From Candidatus Kuenenia stuttgartensis (GTDB taxonomy: Bacteria > Planctomycetota > UBA11346): a DNA stretch of 64,000 nt. Location of the stretch: the NCBI GenBank assembly GCA_945876185.1, contig CAMCMZ010000008.1, positions 19,453-83,452 on the forward strand, written 5' to 3'. Below are positions 23,918-33,801 of this stretch, one piece after another (position 1 is the stretch's first letter; each line of letters begins with the position of its first letter). The notes under the pieces were generated by a model. That model ran no database searches and was not told the DNA's origin. It saw only the letters and a program-made list of their open reading frames with translations. Position numbers and translations under genes: made by a program.

Positions 23918-26503
23918 TCAGTTGATCGCCTTGAGCAGCTTCATCGGACCGTCAGGTCCAAGCAGTTGCCCGGCCGCCGCCGCACCGATGACCACGCCCA
24001 TGACGCCGCTGGCCTCCATGCGCCAGCCGGCGGCGCCGGTGGCGTCTTCGGGGGCAAAATGCAACCAGCCGCGCGTGCCCTGGGTGCGCATGCCCTGCTG
24101 CCAGGCAGTGACGCGCTGCATGGCGTCTGGCGGCAACTGCACGGCAGCGAGCGGGGCGAGTTGCTCGCTGAGCGCTAACGGACGCAGGATGAGCGCGAAG
24201 GCCGGCGCGGCCTTGGGCATCTCGGCGAGTGCGGCGCGGACCTCGGGGTGGTCGGTGAACCCGGTGCCCCGGCAACCGGCCAGACCCTGGTCGTGGGTGG
24301 TGAACCAGAGTTTGCCGTCCTGGTGGATGAGCGTCGCATTGGCCAGGCCGAGCGGGATCTGGACGCTGCCGTCGGCGCGACGTGCCAGGCCGGTGGCGGT
24401 GATCAGGGCATTGGCGGCTTCGGCGGGGGTGTCCAGCGACGCGGAGACCGCCGGAATGAAGGGACGCGCCTGGACCCAGAGCGACAACTGGCCGTCGGCT
24501 TGTTCCAGACATTTCCAGATCCAGGAGGTGATCAACAGGGGATTGCCTGGTTTGGTTGACTCTTTATCCAGAAAAACCCGCATGTCCGTGCGAGAGAATG
24601 GAACCGTCATCGGGTGAATGGTCTTCCAGAATGGGGAAGTTGAAACGAAGCCGGATTTGAACGCTACGGCGGCGGCCACCAGGGAATCCGCCGGTACACC
24701 GGCGAAGGCTGCTTGCGGCAGCCGAGGGATGGCAATCGCAGCCGGCTTGGAGGCATGATCTTTCCCTGACCCGAGCGTAATTGCAGGTTTCTTTGCTTGG
24801 AGGCTCGTGGTTTCCGAAGTGGCATTCCTTTCCACATCAACCCAGGACACGGCTTCATCGCCGCCAGGGAGATCAACCTTCTTCATGAAACTCGACAGCC
24901 GTAATCCCTCTTTCGTCCAGGATAGGCGAACATCGAATGTCGAAGCGACGGAACCGGTTGCGGGATCTCCGGCCAGACCGATCAGCGTCAGATCGTCGCT
25001 TGGATTGATCTGGTAGTATTCCGGTTTCAACCAGCCCAGATCCGAAGCGGCGTCGGTGTCGGCGGTCACGGTGGCGACGGTGCCATCGACGCGGAATCGG
25101 GTTGTGTTGGTTGGTCCTTTGAGGTCGCACCCGGCGTCAACCGGGCGCAACGACCATTTTTCATTTCCGTGCAGGTTGAAATGAATTTCTCCCGAGACCG
25201 GTCGAACTGAAAACGATCCTTTGGGGATGACGTGTTCGAGGGTTGGAGCACGAAGCCATTGCAAAACGGCGGCCTCTGGCGACTTGGCAGTCAAACGGCC
25301 GCGTAGGGTGGGGATCTGGTCGATCACGACACCTTCAGGTGATGTCTCTGCCTCAGCCTTGAGATTTTTACCAAGGGCATCAATGGTCTTCTTCTGCTCC
25401 TCCGCATCCGCAATGTTGATCGCGTCTTTCAGTTCTTTGGCCATCTTCTGTTGTTCGGCACGATGCTCCGGGGTGTAACAGGAGTCCGGGTCGAACTCGA
25501 TGCTGACCTCCCCCACTTCAGCTACCCGATCCAACCACTCCTGGGCAATGGGCGGCAGCAAGGCCGCTTCCGGCGCAGCGCGCAGGCGCGCGATGGTCCG
25601 TCCGAGATCGGCGGCGCGGACGACGATGGCATTCCATGTCGGTTTCACGTTTGCTGTCGGTTCCGGCGCACCGGGTTTCGGAGTGGTTCCAGCATTCGTA
25701 GGTGCAGCCAACGCAGGAGACGGCGTCTCCGCGCTTCGCAAAAACGGGGTAATGGAAAGACCGACGGCTGTGAGGCCGGCGGCGCACCAGGCGGCGATGC
25801 GAGTCATGGGAATGGGTCCGGTTCGCGACCACCGCAGGATGTGCGCTGCCACGACCGCGGTGGTCGCTTGACCCGTCGTTTCAGTGCAGAGGGACCGGCA
25901 ATGGGCAAGCGTCGCAGGCGACATGCCCGCTTCCGCCTTGCCCGCTAGCAATGCCGCCACCGCCGCACCCGCCGCTACCCCACGCGCGGACAGGCTGGCG
26001 CGCAAGCGCGCCAGCCCGCGTTCGATGCGCGAGGCGATGGTGGTGAGCGGTGCCCCGAGACGTTCCGCCACCTCGGCCAGGGTGTACCCGGCAAGGTAGC
26101 GTAAGCGGATCGCGTCGCCCTCTGTTGCAGGCAGCTCAGCGAGCGCCCGTTTCAGGTGGTCGAGCGCTTCGCCCGCATCGGGATCGGCAGCCTCGGGCAG
26201 CGACGGCGTGAACGTCGTCTCGGCCCGATGCCGGCGGCCGTGGTCACGCAGAGCCTGGCGGACCACATGGTCTGCCACCTGCATCAGCCACGCAGCTGGT
26301 TCGGGATGGGCCGCCGCTGCAGCAGCCCGCCGCGCCAAGACCAGGAACACGGCCTGGGTGGCGTCGTCGGCATCGGCAGTGCCCAGCACGCGCCGGCAAC
26401 GGGCATGGACCAGGGCCGCATGGCGGTCGACCAGGGCGGTGAAGCCCCGCTCGTCGCCTGCGGCCCAAGACGCTGCCAATGACCGGTCGGGCTGGAAGTC
26501 CAT
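23918..26503 (-). CDS. ECF sigma factor fused to membrane helix and large C-terminal domain
   Basis: 861 residues. Residues 1-185 are a complete ECF sigma factor: region 2 with DADDATQAVFLVLARRA and region 4 with LPATEGDAIRLRYLAGYTLA followed by EVAERLGAPLTTIASRIERG. After a small helical linker comes one membrane helix (about 240-258, IAAWCAAGLTAVGLSITPFL), then about 600 residues, presumably outside the cytoplasm, with strands and amphipathic helices that I cannot assign. Long-tailed ECFs are typical of planctomycetes. The design suggests the tail senses an envelope signal and controls the tethered sigma part directly or through proteolysis. No anti-sigma gene is adjacent. Convergence and repeats isolate it from its neighbours. 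Confidence 0.9.
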   Translation of the reverse strand: MDFQPDRSLAASWAAGDERGFTALVDRHAALVHARCRRVLGTADADDATQAVFLVLARRAAAAAAHPEPAAWLMQVADHVVRQALRDHGRRHRAETTFTPSLPEAADPDAGEALDHLKRALAELPATEGDAIRLRYLAGYTLAEVAERLGAPLTTIASRIERGLARLRASLSARGVAAGAAVAALLAGKAEAGMSPATLAHCRSLCTETTGQATTAVVAAHILRWSRTGPIPMTRIAAWCAAGLTAVGLSITPFLRSAETPSPALAAPTNAGTTPKPGAPEPTANVKPTWNAIVVRAADLGRTIARLRAAPEAALLPPIAQEWLDRVAEVGEVSIEFDPDSCYTPEHRAEQQKMAKELKDAINIADAEEQKKTIDALGKNLKAEAETSPEGVVIDQIPTLRGRLTAKSPEAAVLQWLRAPTLEHVIPKGSFSVRPVSGEIHFNLHGNEKWSLRPVDAGCDLKGPTNTTRFRVDGTVATVTADTDAASDLGWLKPEYYQINPSDDLTLIGLAGDPATGSVASTFDVRLSWTKEGLRLSSFMKKVDLPGGDEAVSWVDVERNATSETTSLQAKKPAITLGSGKDHASKPAAIAIPRLPQAAFAGVPADSLVAAAVAFKSGFVSTSPFWKTIHPMTVPFSRTDMRVFLDKESTKPGNPLLITSWIWKCLEQADGQLSLWVQARPFIPAVSASLDTPAEAANALITATGLARRADGSVQIPLGLANATLIHQDGKLWFTTHDQGLAGCRGTGFTDHPEVRAALAEMPKAAPAFALILRPLALSEQLAPLAAVQLPPDAMQRVTAWQQGMRTQGTRGWLHFAPEDATGAAGWRMEASGVMGVVIGAAAAGQLLGPDGPMKLLKAIN

Positions 26504-26615
26504 CGCTTGGTTCCTCTGCGTGTATATGGCCGCACTTGGGCCAGTTTACGACGCGAGTTGGAGCAGGGCCAGCATTACGGCATAAAAGCAGCGAAGCCGC
26601 TGCTGTGGCAGCAGA

Positions 26616-27230
26616 TTACGAAGCGAACGCGTTGAGGTACGGCAGCCGCGCTGCCGTCGCCTTCACCTGCGGCAGGCCGTCGACGAGTTCGCCGAGGGCA
26701 TCCCACTGACCGGTCAGGAACTGCTTGCGGGCGGCATCGGCGAGTTGCGCCGACCAGCGTTGGCTGCCGATCGCGACGCTGAGGTCGTTGAGGTCGACCA
26801 CGACCTCAACGGCCGGATCAGCTTCGATCGCGGTCTGGATCGCATCGGCATCGGCCTGGCTGATGCGCAGGCAGGGCAGGCCCATGGCGGTGCAGTTGCC
26901 GGAAAAAATCTCGCTGAACGAGACGCCGACGATGGCTTTGATGCCCTTGCCCCACTTCGCCAGGGCCTGGGGCGCGTGCTCGCGCGAGGAACCGCAGCCG
27001 AAGTTGCCGTTGACGACCAGGACGATGCCGTCGCTGAAGCGGGGTTCGTCGAACGGGTGCTGCTTGCCGGCGCGGGCGAGCTGCTGGCGGTCGTCCTCGA
27101 AGGCGTGCGCACCCAGTCCGTCGAAGGTGACGCAGCGCAGGAAGCGCGCCGGGATGATGCGATCCGTATCGATGTCGTTGCCGCGCAGAGGGATGCCGCG
27201 ACCGGCGATGCGGGAGATGATGGCGCTCAT
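26616..27230 (-). CDS. leuD: 3-isopropylmalate dehydratase small subunit
   Basis: 204 residues, the usual LeuD length. Shows the swivel-domain signature RGIPLRGNDIDTDRIIPARF and NFGCGSSREHAPQAL, with FSEIFSGNCTAMGLPCL. Together with LeuC it isomerises 2-isopropylmalate to 3-isopropylmalate in leucine synthesis. It follows leuC by 22 bp and is presumably co-transcribed with it. Confidence 0.96.
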   Translation of the reverse strand: MSAIISRIAGRGIPLRGNDIDTDRIIPARFLRCVTFDGLGAHAFEDDRQQLARAGKQHPFDEPRFSDGIVLVVNGNFGCGSSREHAPQALAKWGKGIKAIVGVSFSEIFSGNCTAMGLPCLRISQADADAIQTAIEADPAVEVVVDLNDLSVAIGSQRWSAQLADAARKQFLTGQWDALGELVDGLPQVKATAARLPYLNAFAS

Positions 27231-27252
27231 GGGGTGGTCCTTCGGCTGCGGT

Positions 27253-29025
27253 TTACTTCAGGCCGTTGCGGCGCAGGGCGCGGCGGACGGGCTTCACGGG
27301 TTTCGCGGCGGGCTTGCGAGTAGGCTTGGATTTCGCCTGGTTTTTCGCCGGTTTGGCTTTGGCCGGCTTGGCCTGGCGTTTCGCCTTCGCGGCCTTGCTG
27401 GCCTTCACTGCCTTAACGGCCTTGGCCGGCTTCGCTGGCTTCGCCGACTTGACGACCAGCTTGCCGGCCTTGCGACCAACGACCTTGGCCCGGGTGACTG
27501 GCTTGGTCGCGACCGTGCGGACGGGCCGCTTGCCGGCAGGGGCACGCATCGTTCGCGCCGTCGCGGCCTTTGCCGTTAGAGCCTTGGTAACGGTAACCTT
27601 CGCAGCTGGAACCTTCGCCTCGACCGCCCGGACGTCGCTCACCGCGCCTTCCAGCGCGGCGACGGCGACCATGGCCGGGCTCATCAGCAGAGTGCGGCCT
27701 TCGGGTGAACCCTGGCGACCCTTGAAGTTGCGGTTCGACGAGCTGGCCGAGATCTGCCGGCCCTTGAGCTTGTCCGGGTTCATCGCCAGGCACATCGAGC
27801 AGCCGGCTTCACGCCATTCGAAGCCATGCTTGGTGAAGATACGGTCGAGACCCTCGGCCTCGGCGGCGGCCTTCACCGCCTCGCTGCCGGGGACGATGAA
27901 CGCCTTGACGTGCGCCGCGACCTGGCCGCCGTGGGCCTGGATCACGTCGGCGGCGGCGCGCAGGTCGCTGATGCGGCCGTTGGTGCAGGAACCGATGAAG
28001 GCGACGTCGATCTTCAGACCCTTGATCGGCTGGCCGGGGGTGAGGCCCATGTACTGGTGCGCTTCGGCGATGTTGGGGCGCTCGGATTCGGGGAAGGCGG
28101 TGACGTCCGGGATCTGCTCATCGATCGCGATCGCATGATCGGGCGAGATGCCCCAGGTCACGGTCGGCGCGATGTCGGCGGCGGCGAAGGTCTTCACGTC
28201 GTCAAAGACCGCATCGCTGCCGCTGGCGATCGACTGCCAGAAGGCGACCGCCTTGGCCCAGGCCGCGCCGCTGGGCGCGTGCTCACGGCCCTTGAGGTAG
28301 GCGAAGGTCGTCGCATCGGGGTTGATGTAGCCGCAGCGCGCGCCGCCTTCGATCGCCATGTTGCAGACCGTCATGCGCTCCTCCATCGACATGGCGTCGA
28401 TGGTCGAACCGGCGAACTCGTAGGCGAAGCCGACTCCACCTTTGGCAGACAACACGCGCAGGACGTGCAAAATGACGTCCTTGGCGGTGACGCCACGGCC
28501 GAGCGTGCCGTTGATCTCGATGCGGCGGACTTTCAGCCGCGACATCGCCAGGGTCTGGCTCGCGAGCACGTCGCGCACCTGGCTGGTGCCGATGCCGAAG
28601 GCGATGGCGCCGAAAGCCCCATGCGTGGCGGTGTGGCTGTCGCCGCAGGCCACGGTCATGCCGGGCTGGGTCAGGCCCTGTTCGGGCGCGATGATGTGGA
28701 CGACACCCTGCTTGCCGGAGCCGGGCTGGTACAGGCGGATGCCGAACTCGCGGCAGTTGCGGTCGATGGCGACCAGCATTTCCTCGGCCTGGGTATCAGC
28801 ATAGGGCCGCGACTGGTCCTCGGTCGGGACGATGTGGTCGACGGTGGCGAGGTTGCGGTCGGGGAAGGCGACCTTCAGGCCGCGTTCATGCACCCAGGCG
28901 AACGCCTGCGGGCTGGTGACCTCGTGGATGAGGTGCAGGCCGATGAAAAGCTGGGTTTGACCGCTGGGCAGGACGCGGACGGTGTGGAGGTCCCAGACCT
29001 TGTCGAACAGGGTGCGCTGGCTCAT
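27253..29025 (-). CDS. leuC: 3-isopropylmalate dehydratase large subunit with histone-like C-terminal tail
   Basis: 590 residues from ATG 29025 ([18 protein letters not shown]). Residues 1-466 are a normal LeuC with cluster cysteines in [10 protein letters not shown] and [13 protein letters not shown] and the end segment [21 protein letters not shown] standard LeuC would stop after [18 protein letters not shown]. Here the frame continues for 124 residues of Lys/Ala/Pro/Val/Thr with, by my count, 28 Lys, 12 Arg, one Glu and no Asp, in [19 protein letters not shown] repeats. That composition matches histone H1-like bacterial tails (AlgP, Hc1 type). The stop is followed by leuD at 22 bp, so the tail is not read-through into another gene. 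The catalytic half should work as usual with LeuD. Confidence 0.95.
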   Translation of the reverse strand: MSQRTLFDKVWDLHTVRVLPSGQTQLFIGLHLIHEVTSPQAFAWVHERGLKVAFPDRNLATVDHIVPTEDQSRPYADTQAEEMLVAIDRNCREFGIRLYQPGSGKQGVVHIIAPEQGLTQPGMTVACGDSHTATHGAFGAIAFGIGTSQVRDVLASQTLAMSRLKVRRIEINGTLGRGVTAKDVILHVLRVLSAKGGVGFAYEFAGSTIDAMSMEERMTVCNMAIEGGARCGYINPDATTFAYLKGREHAPSGAAWAKAVAFWQSIASGSDAVFDDVKTFAAADIAPTVTWGISPDHAIAIDEQIPDVTAFPESERPNIAEAHQYMGLTPGQPIKGLKIDVAFIGSCTNGRISDLRAAADVIQAHGGQVAAHVKAFIVPGSEAVKAAAEAEGLDRIFTKHGFEWREAGCSMCLAMNPDKLKGRQISASSSNRNFKGRQGSPEGRTLLMSPAMVAVAALEGAVSDVRAVEAKVPAAKVTVTKALTAKAATARTMRAPAGKRPVRTVATKPVTRAKVVGRKAGKLVVKSAKPAKPAKAVKAVKASKAAKAKRQAKPAKAKPAKNQAKSKPTRKPAAKPVKPVRRALRRNGLK

Positions 29026-29182
29026 GTGGCGTGATCCGTGGGTGGGCGCGGCATGATCGTGAGTCGGACCCATCTGACAAGCACAGGTGCGGACTCGGCA
29101 GGCATGCACCAGCACAGCCTGCGGCGGCCAGTATCTGCCTGCTTGCCAAGCATCCGCGTGGACGGAACCTCCCCTACCACAC

Positions 29183-30040
29183 ATGATCCCGCTGAAGCTG
29201 GAAGTCCTCAACACCGCCTTCAAGGGCCGGCAGTTCAAGTTCAAGCCAGGCCTGACCATCGGTTCAGGCCCAGGCTGCGCGGTGCGCGCCCAGCATGCTG
29301 AAATGAAGCCGGTCCACGCGAAACTCTACCTTGAGTCTGAAAAGCCGATGATCGAGATCGGTAGCGATGAGGCGCACATCCTGGTCAACGGCCGGGATGT
29401 CGTGCGCAGCGAATTGCGGCACGGCGATGAGATCACGGTCGGCCCGCTGCGCTTTCGCGTCGTCGACATGACCCGTCTAAGCCAGGTCAACCGGATCGAC
29501 GACCTGCTGTCGGACTTCGAGGCCCACGCCGGTGACGAAATCCACGATTTTGCCAAGGAAGACCTGTTTTATCTCGCGACCAAGGATCCCGGCATCCGCA
29601 AGGCGGTGTCCTTCCGCATCCCGAGCAAGGACAAGTTCATCGAGCAGTCGCAGATCTTCCTCGCCCGTCTGGCCAAAGCGGCAGGTCTCGACGAAATGAA
29701 GGTTGAAGCCTTCATGACCTGCGCCAAGGAACTGATCCTCAACGCGCACCGCCATGGCCACAAGTACGACGAATCCAAGAACATCATCGTGCGTTACCGC
29801 GACCTGGGCGAACGCCTGCAACTGGTCGTCGCCGACGAAGGCCACGGCTTTGACCACCAGAAGATCCTAGGCGGCGTGCCCGGCAAGGATGCCGCCTCTG
29901 CTGCGCGTGAACGCTATCTTGCCGGCGGCTTCGGCGGCCTGGGATTCCAGCTCATCACCCGCATGGCGGATGAACTGAAGTACAATCAGGTCGGTAACGA
30001 AGTGACGTTCAGCGTGCTGAAGCGGATGCCGGGCGGCTGA
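29183..30040 (+). CDS. FHA domain fused to RsbW-type ATPase
   Basis: 285 residues from ATG 29183 ([13 protein letters not shown]). The N-terminal 100 residues form an FHA-like phosphothreonine-binding domain ([28 protein letters not shown], loosely conserved, then [20 protein letters not shown]). After a linker the C-terminal domain is a GHKL ATPase of the anti-sigma type, with N-box [15 protein letters not shown]1 box VADEGHGFD and [18 protein letters not shown]. Such ATPases phosphorylate STAS proteins or bind sigma factors; a STAS protein is encoded at 12320-12658. Transcribed divergently from leuC. Confidence 0.85.
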   Translation: MIPLKLEVLNTAFKGRQFKFKPGLTIGSGPGCAVRAQHAEMKPVHAKLYLESEKPMIEIGSDEAHILVNGRDVVRSELRHGDEITVGPLRFRVVDMTRLSQVNRIDDLLSDFEAHAGDEIHDFAKEDLFYLATKDPGIRKAVSFRIPSKDKFIEQSQIFLARLAKAAGLDEMKVEAFMTCAKELILNAHRHGHKYDESKNIIVRYRDLGERLQLVVADEGHGFDHQKILGGVPGKDAASAARERYLAGGFGGLGFQLITRMADELKYNQVGNEVTFSVLKRMPGG

Positions 30041-30058
30041 ACCGCACCGAGAACAGCA

Positions 30059-31066
30059 TCAACGTGCGAGCCATTCCCGGTACCAGGCGACGAACCGGCG
30101 CATGCCCTCTTCGATCGGCGTCGCCGGGGTGAAGCCGCAGTCGCGGTTGAGGTCGGTCACATCGGCGGCGGTCTCGACCACGTCGCCGGGTTGGATGGGC
30201 GCGAGTTCGATCACGGCCTTCTTGCCGGCGGCAGCTTCAATCGCGGTGACGAAGCGGGTGAGTTCGACTGGCTGGTTGTTGCCGATGTTGTAGATCCGCC
30301 ACGGCGCGGGGCTGGTGGCGAGATCGCCGGACCAGGCCGCCGCCGGAGCCGGAACGTGATCAGCAGCGCGCAGCACGCCTTCGGCGATGTCGTCGACGTA
30401 GGTGAAGTCGCGGCGCATCTTCCCATGGTTGAACAGGCGGATGGTCTTCCCGGCCAGGATGTCGCGGGTGAACGACCACGGTGCCATGTCAGGCCGCCCC
30501 CATGGCCCGTAGACGGTGAAAAAACGCAGTCCGGTGCAAGGAATGCGGTACAGGTGCGCGTAGGCGTGCGCCATCAATTCGTTCGCGCGCTTGGTCGCGG
30601 CGTAGAGACTGACCGGATGGTCGGCAGCGGCGTGCTCGGAATACGGCAGCTCGCCATTCAGGCCGTACACCGAGGACGAACTGGCATAGACGAGGTGCTT
30701 CACCTGCGTCTGGCGGCAGCCCTCAAGAATCGTGAGGAATCCGGTGAGATTGCTGTCGGCGTAGTCGTGCGGGTGGTCGATCGACCAGCGCACCCCGGCC
30801 TGCGCCGCGAGGTGGATGACCAGGCGCGGCTTCACGGCGGCGAAGAGTTCCGCCATGCCGGCGCGATCGGCCAGATCCAGGCGATGGAAGGTGAATACCG
30901 GCCGCGTCGTCAGCCGCGCCAAACGGGCGGCTTTCAGCGCGGGATCGTAGTAGTCGTTGAGGTTGTCGAGCCCATGCACCGCAGTCTCGCCGCGCGCGAA
31001 CAGGCGCTCGCACACATGCATGCCGATGAACCCGGCCGCGCCGGTGACCAGGATGGGATCGCTCAC
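30059..31066 (-). CDS. NAD-dependent epimerase, UDP-glucuronate 4-epimerase-like
   Basis: 335 residues of the extended short-chain dehydrogenase family. Cofactor motif VTGAAGFIGMHV at the N-terminus; NLNDYYDPALKAARLARL is characteristic of UDP-glucuronate 4-epimerases and their close relatives; active-site YAATKRANE (YxxxK) and the serine triad residue in VYASSSSVYG. It should convert a UDP-hexuronate for surface polysaccharide. A nucleotide-sugar dehydrogenase on the same strand lies 236 bp upstream, a natural supplier of the uronate substrate. Confidence 0.9.
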   Translation of the reverse strand: MSDPILVTGAAGFIGMHVCERLFARGETAVHGLDNLNDYYDPALKAARLARLTTRPVFTFHRLDLADRAGMAELFAAVKPRLVIHLAAQAGVRWSIDHPHDYADSNLTGFLTILEGCRQTQVKHLVYASSSSVYGLNGELPYSEHAAADHPVSLYAATKRANELMAHAYAHLYRIPCTGLRFFTVYGPWGRPDMAPWSFTRDILAGKTIRLFNHGKMRRDFTYVDDIAEGVLRAADHVPAPAAAWSGDLATSPAPWRIYNIGNNQPVELTRFVTAIEAAAGKKAVIELAPIQPGDVVETAADVTDLNRDCGFTPATPIEEGMRRFVAWYREWLAR

Positions 31067-31136
31067 GCGGGTACCTCGGGCGGCATCGTCAGGTGGTGAG
31101 CGGGCGACTCAAGTCGTCGTGAAGTGCGGGAGGGAT

Positions 31137-31289
31137 GGCCACAAAGAGCACAAAGGGCACAAAACACTAGCAAAAGTGGGTGGTGGCCACCTTTTCTTCA
31201 GCCGGTTCAGATGAAAGCGGGCTGCGGCCAAGCCCCAGTAGCCCCGTCGTGACCTCAAACCCTTTGTGACCTTTGTGCTCTCTGTGGCC
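31137..31289. repeat. Inverted-repeat element (family C)
   Basis: The arm GGCCACAAAGAGCACAAAGG (31137 onward, 27 bases) is the near-perfect reverse complement of 31263-31289. About 100 bases between arms carry further GC-rich dyads. This purine-rich arm type recurs in many PVC genomes and is often mistranslated into Lys/His-rich peptides. It fills most of the 236-bp gap between the epimerase and dehydrogenase genes. Confidence 0.75.
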
Positions 31290-31302
31290 ATTCCATTCTT
31301 CC

Positions 31303-32625
<1,323 letters not shown>

Positions 32626-32708
32626 GGGGCGGGGCTGAGATGATCCCGCTGCGGGCGAACTTCAACGTTCGAAGCGTAGAACATCCTGAGCCGTGGATGG
32701 CCGTGTCA

Positions 32709-33113
32709 TCACGTCTCCTGCGGATTGGTGATCCAGGCCGCAATCCGACGATCTTCGTCTGCGGTATGTTCGACAAACCAGACAAAAAGAAACCGGACCA
32801 GATCCGATAATCCCATCGACCCGGTCCGCACCCGTTCGATGCGTTGCCGCAAATCGGTCAGGAGTTCCTGGTGCAGTAACCGATGCCGGTCGAGATCGGG
32901 ATACCCCTGTTCAAGCATGAACAATTCTTCAGATGAAAAATGGTAATCGGCGTATTTGTAGATCTCGACCAGGAGGCCATCACGAATCGCCGGTGAGCTG
33001 TCCTTCGAACCATGCCCAGCGATGCGATTGATGATCTCGACGAAGCACTGGTGCTGCCGGTCGATGGCGTAGAGGCCGATGTCGTATTTGGATTCCCAGA
33101 GGATCTCAGGCAT
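32709..33113 (-). CDS. Bacteriohemerythrin
   Basis: 134 residues with all di-iron ligands at the family spacing: H21 (IDRQHQ), H58 and E62 (YADYHFSSEE), H77 and H81 (HRLLHQ), H116 and D121 (HTADED). The protein reversibly binds O2 and may store it, deliver it to enzymes, or sense it. It lies 45 bp downstream of the SHOCT-domain gene on the same strand. Confidence 0.95.
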   Translation of the reverse strand: MPEILWESKYDIGLYAIDRQHQCFVEIINRIAGHGSKDSSPAIRDGLLVEIYKYADYHFSSEELFMLEQGYPDLDRHRLLHQELLTDLRQRIERVRTGSMGLSDLVRFLFVWFVEHTADEDRRIAAWITNPQET

Positions 33114-33158
33114 GGGATTTTCCTGCGCTGAAGTGAGTTTCCACCGTGTTGCGATCGA

Positions 33159-33482
33159 TCACGGATGCCAACCTGGGGGCAATCCGCGTTCAAAAGGGGG
33201 TCTGTTCTGCATCGAGCACATCTGGCTCATCATGACCATGAAGAAGATGATGGCGATAATCACACCGACGATCTGCATGTACGCCTTGAATTTGAACTTG
33301 GATTTCTCCAGTTCAACGAATTGCCGCCCGGCGTCGCCCAAGGACTGGTGGGGCGTGCCGGCCTTGGTCTCGTCCTTTTGCCCGTTGATGATCTCGCGTT
33401 TAAGCGCTTCGAATTCGGCATCAGTGACCATGCCCGAGTCCCTGAGCTTCTGCAATTCGGTCAATTTCTGGATCTTGTCCAT
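33159..33482 (-). CDS. SHOCT-domain membrane protein
   Basis: 107 residues from ATG 33482 (MDKIQKLTELQKL). Residues 3-32 are a SHOCT helix pair (LQKLRDSGMVTDAEFEALKREI), followed by a short charged linker, one membrane helix (MQIVGVIIAIIFFMVMMSQM) and a tail. SHOCT domains often sit at the ends of membrane proteins as oligomerisation modules. Upstream in-frame codons are less likely to be translated. Confidence 0.85.
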   Translation of the reverse strand: MDKIQKLTELQKLRDSGMVTDAEFEALKREIINGQKDETKAGTPHQSLGDAGRQFVELEKSKFKFKAYMQIVGVIIAIIFFMVMMSQMCSMQNRPPFERGLPPGWHP

Positions 33483-33801
33483 GGTCGGCACCCTGGGTCG
33501 AAGTTGCTGGAAGTCTCGTACCTGAAACCTGCATGGGAAGCTTCCTCCTCGCCAGACCTTCAATTCTGGCCTCGCTCAATCGGTCACCCCGACATTGCCC
33601 TTGGAAACCCAGCCTCGCGTCGCATCATGCCGCGCCTCAGGCGGATGCATCGCGTCCGTCCAGGCCTCCCCGGCGCCGCGCCGTGGATGGTCCGCGAGCC
33701 GCGCCCGTCGGGCGCCCCGGATCGTCCCCACGGCTGCGCGTTGCGCGCGAGGCAGTCGTCATAACCAGAGCCGCTTTACAGCGCAAAACCCCCGGAATCC
33801 C
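33483..33801 (+). promoter_or_regulatory. Leader region upstream of the RNase E/G gene
   Basis: A 319-bp gap without a supported gene separates the SHOCT gene from the divergent RNase gene and must hold both promoters. It contains several GC-rich dyads, for example the perfect hairpin GCGCCCGTCGGGCGC. Enterobacterial rne is autoregulated through a structured leader; whether this one does the same is not readable from sequence alone. Confidence 0.3.

Noticed and set aside
23505..24617. A 370-codon plus-strand frame after the tRNA
   Set aside because: Its first part is translated repeat B and the remainder is antisense to the ECF fusion.
27826..29034. A 402-codon plus-strand frame
   Set aside because: Antisense to leuC, which has all its catalytic motifs on the minus strand.
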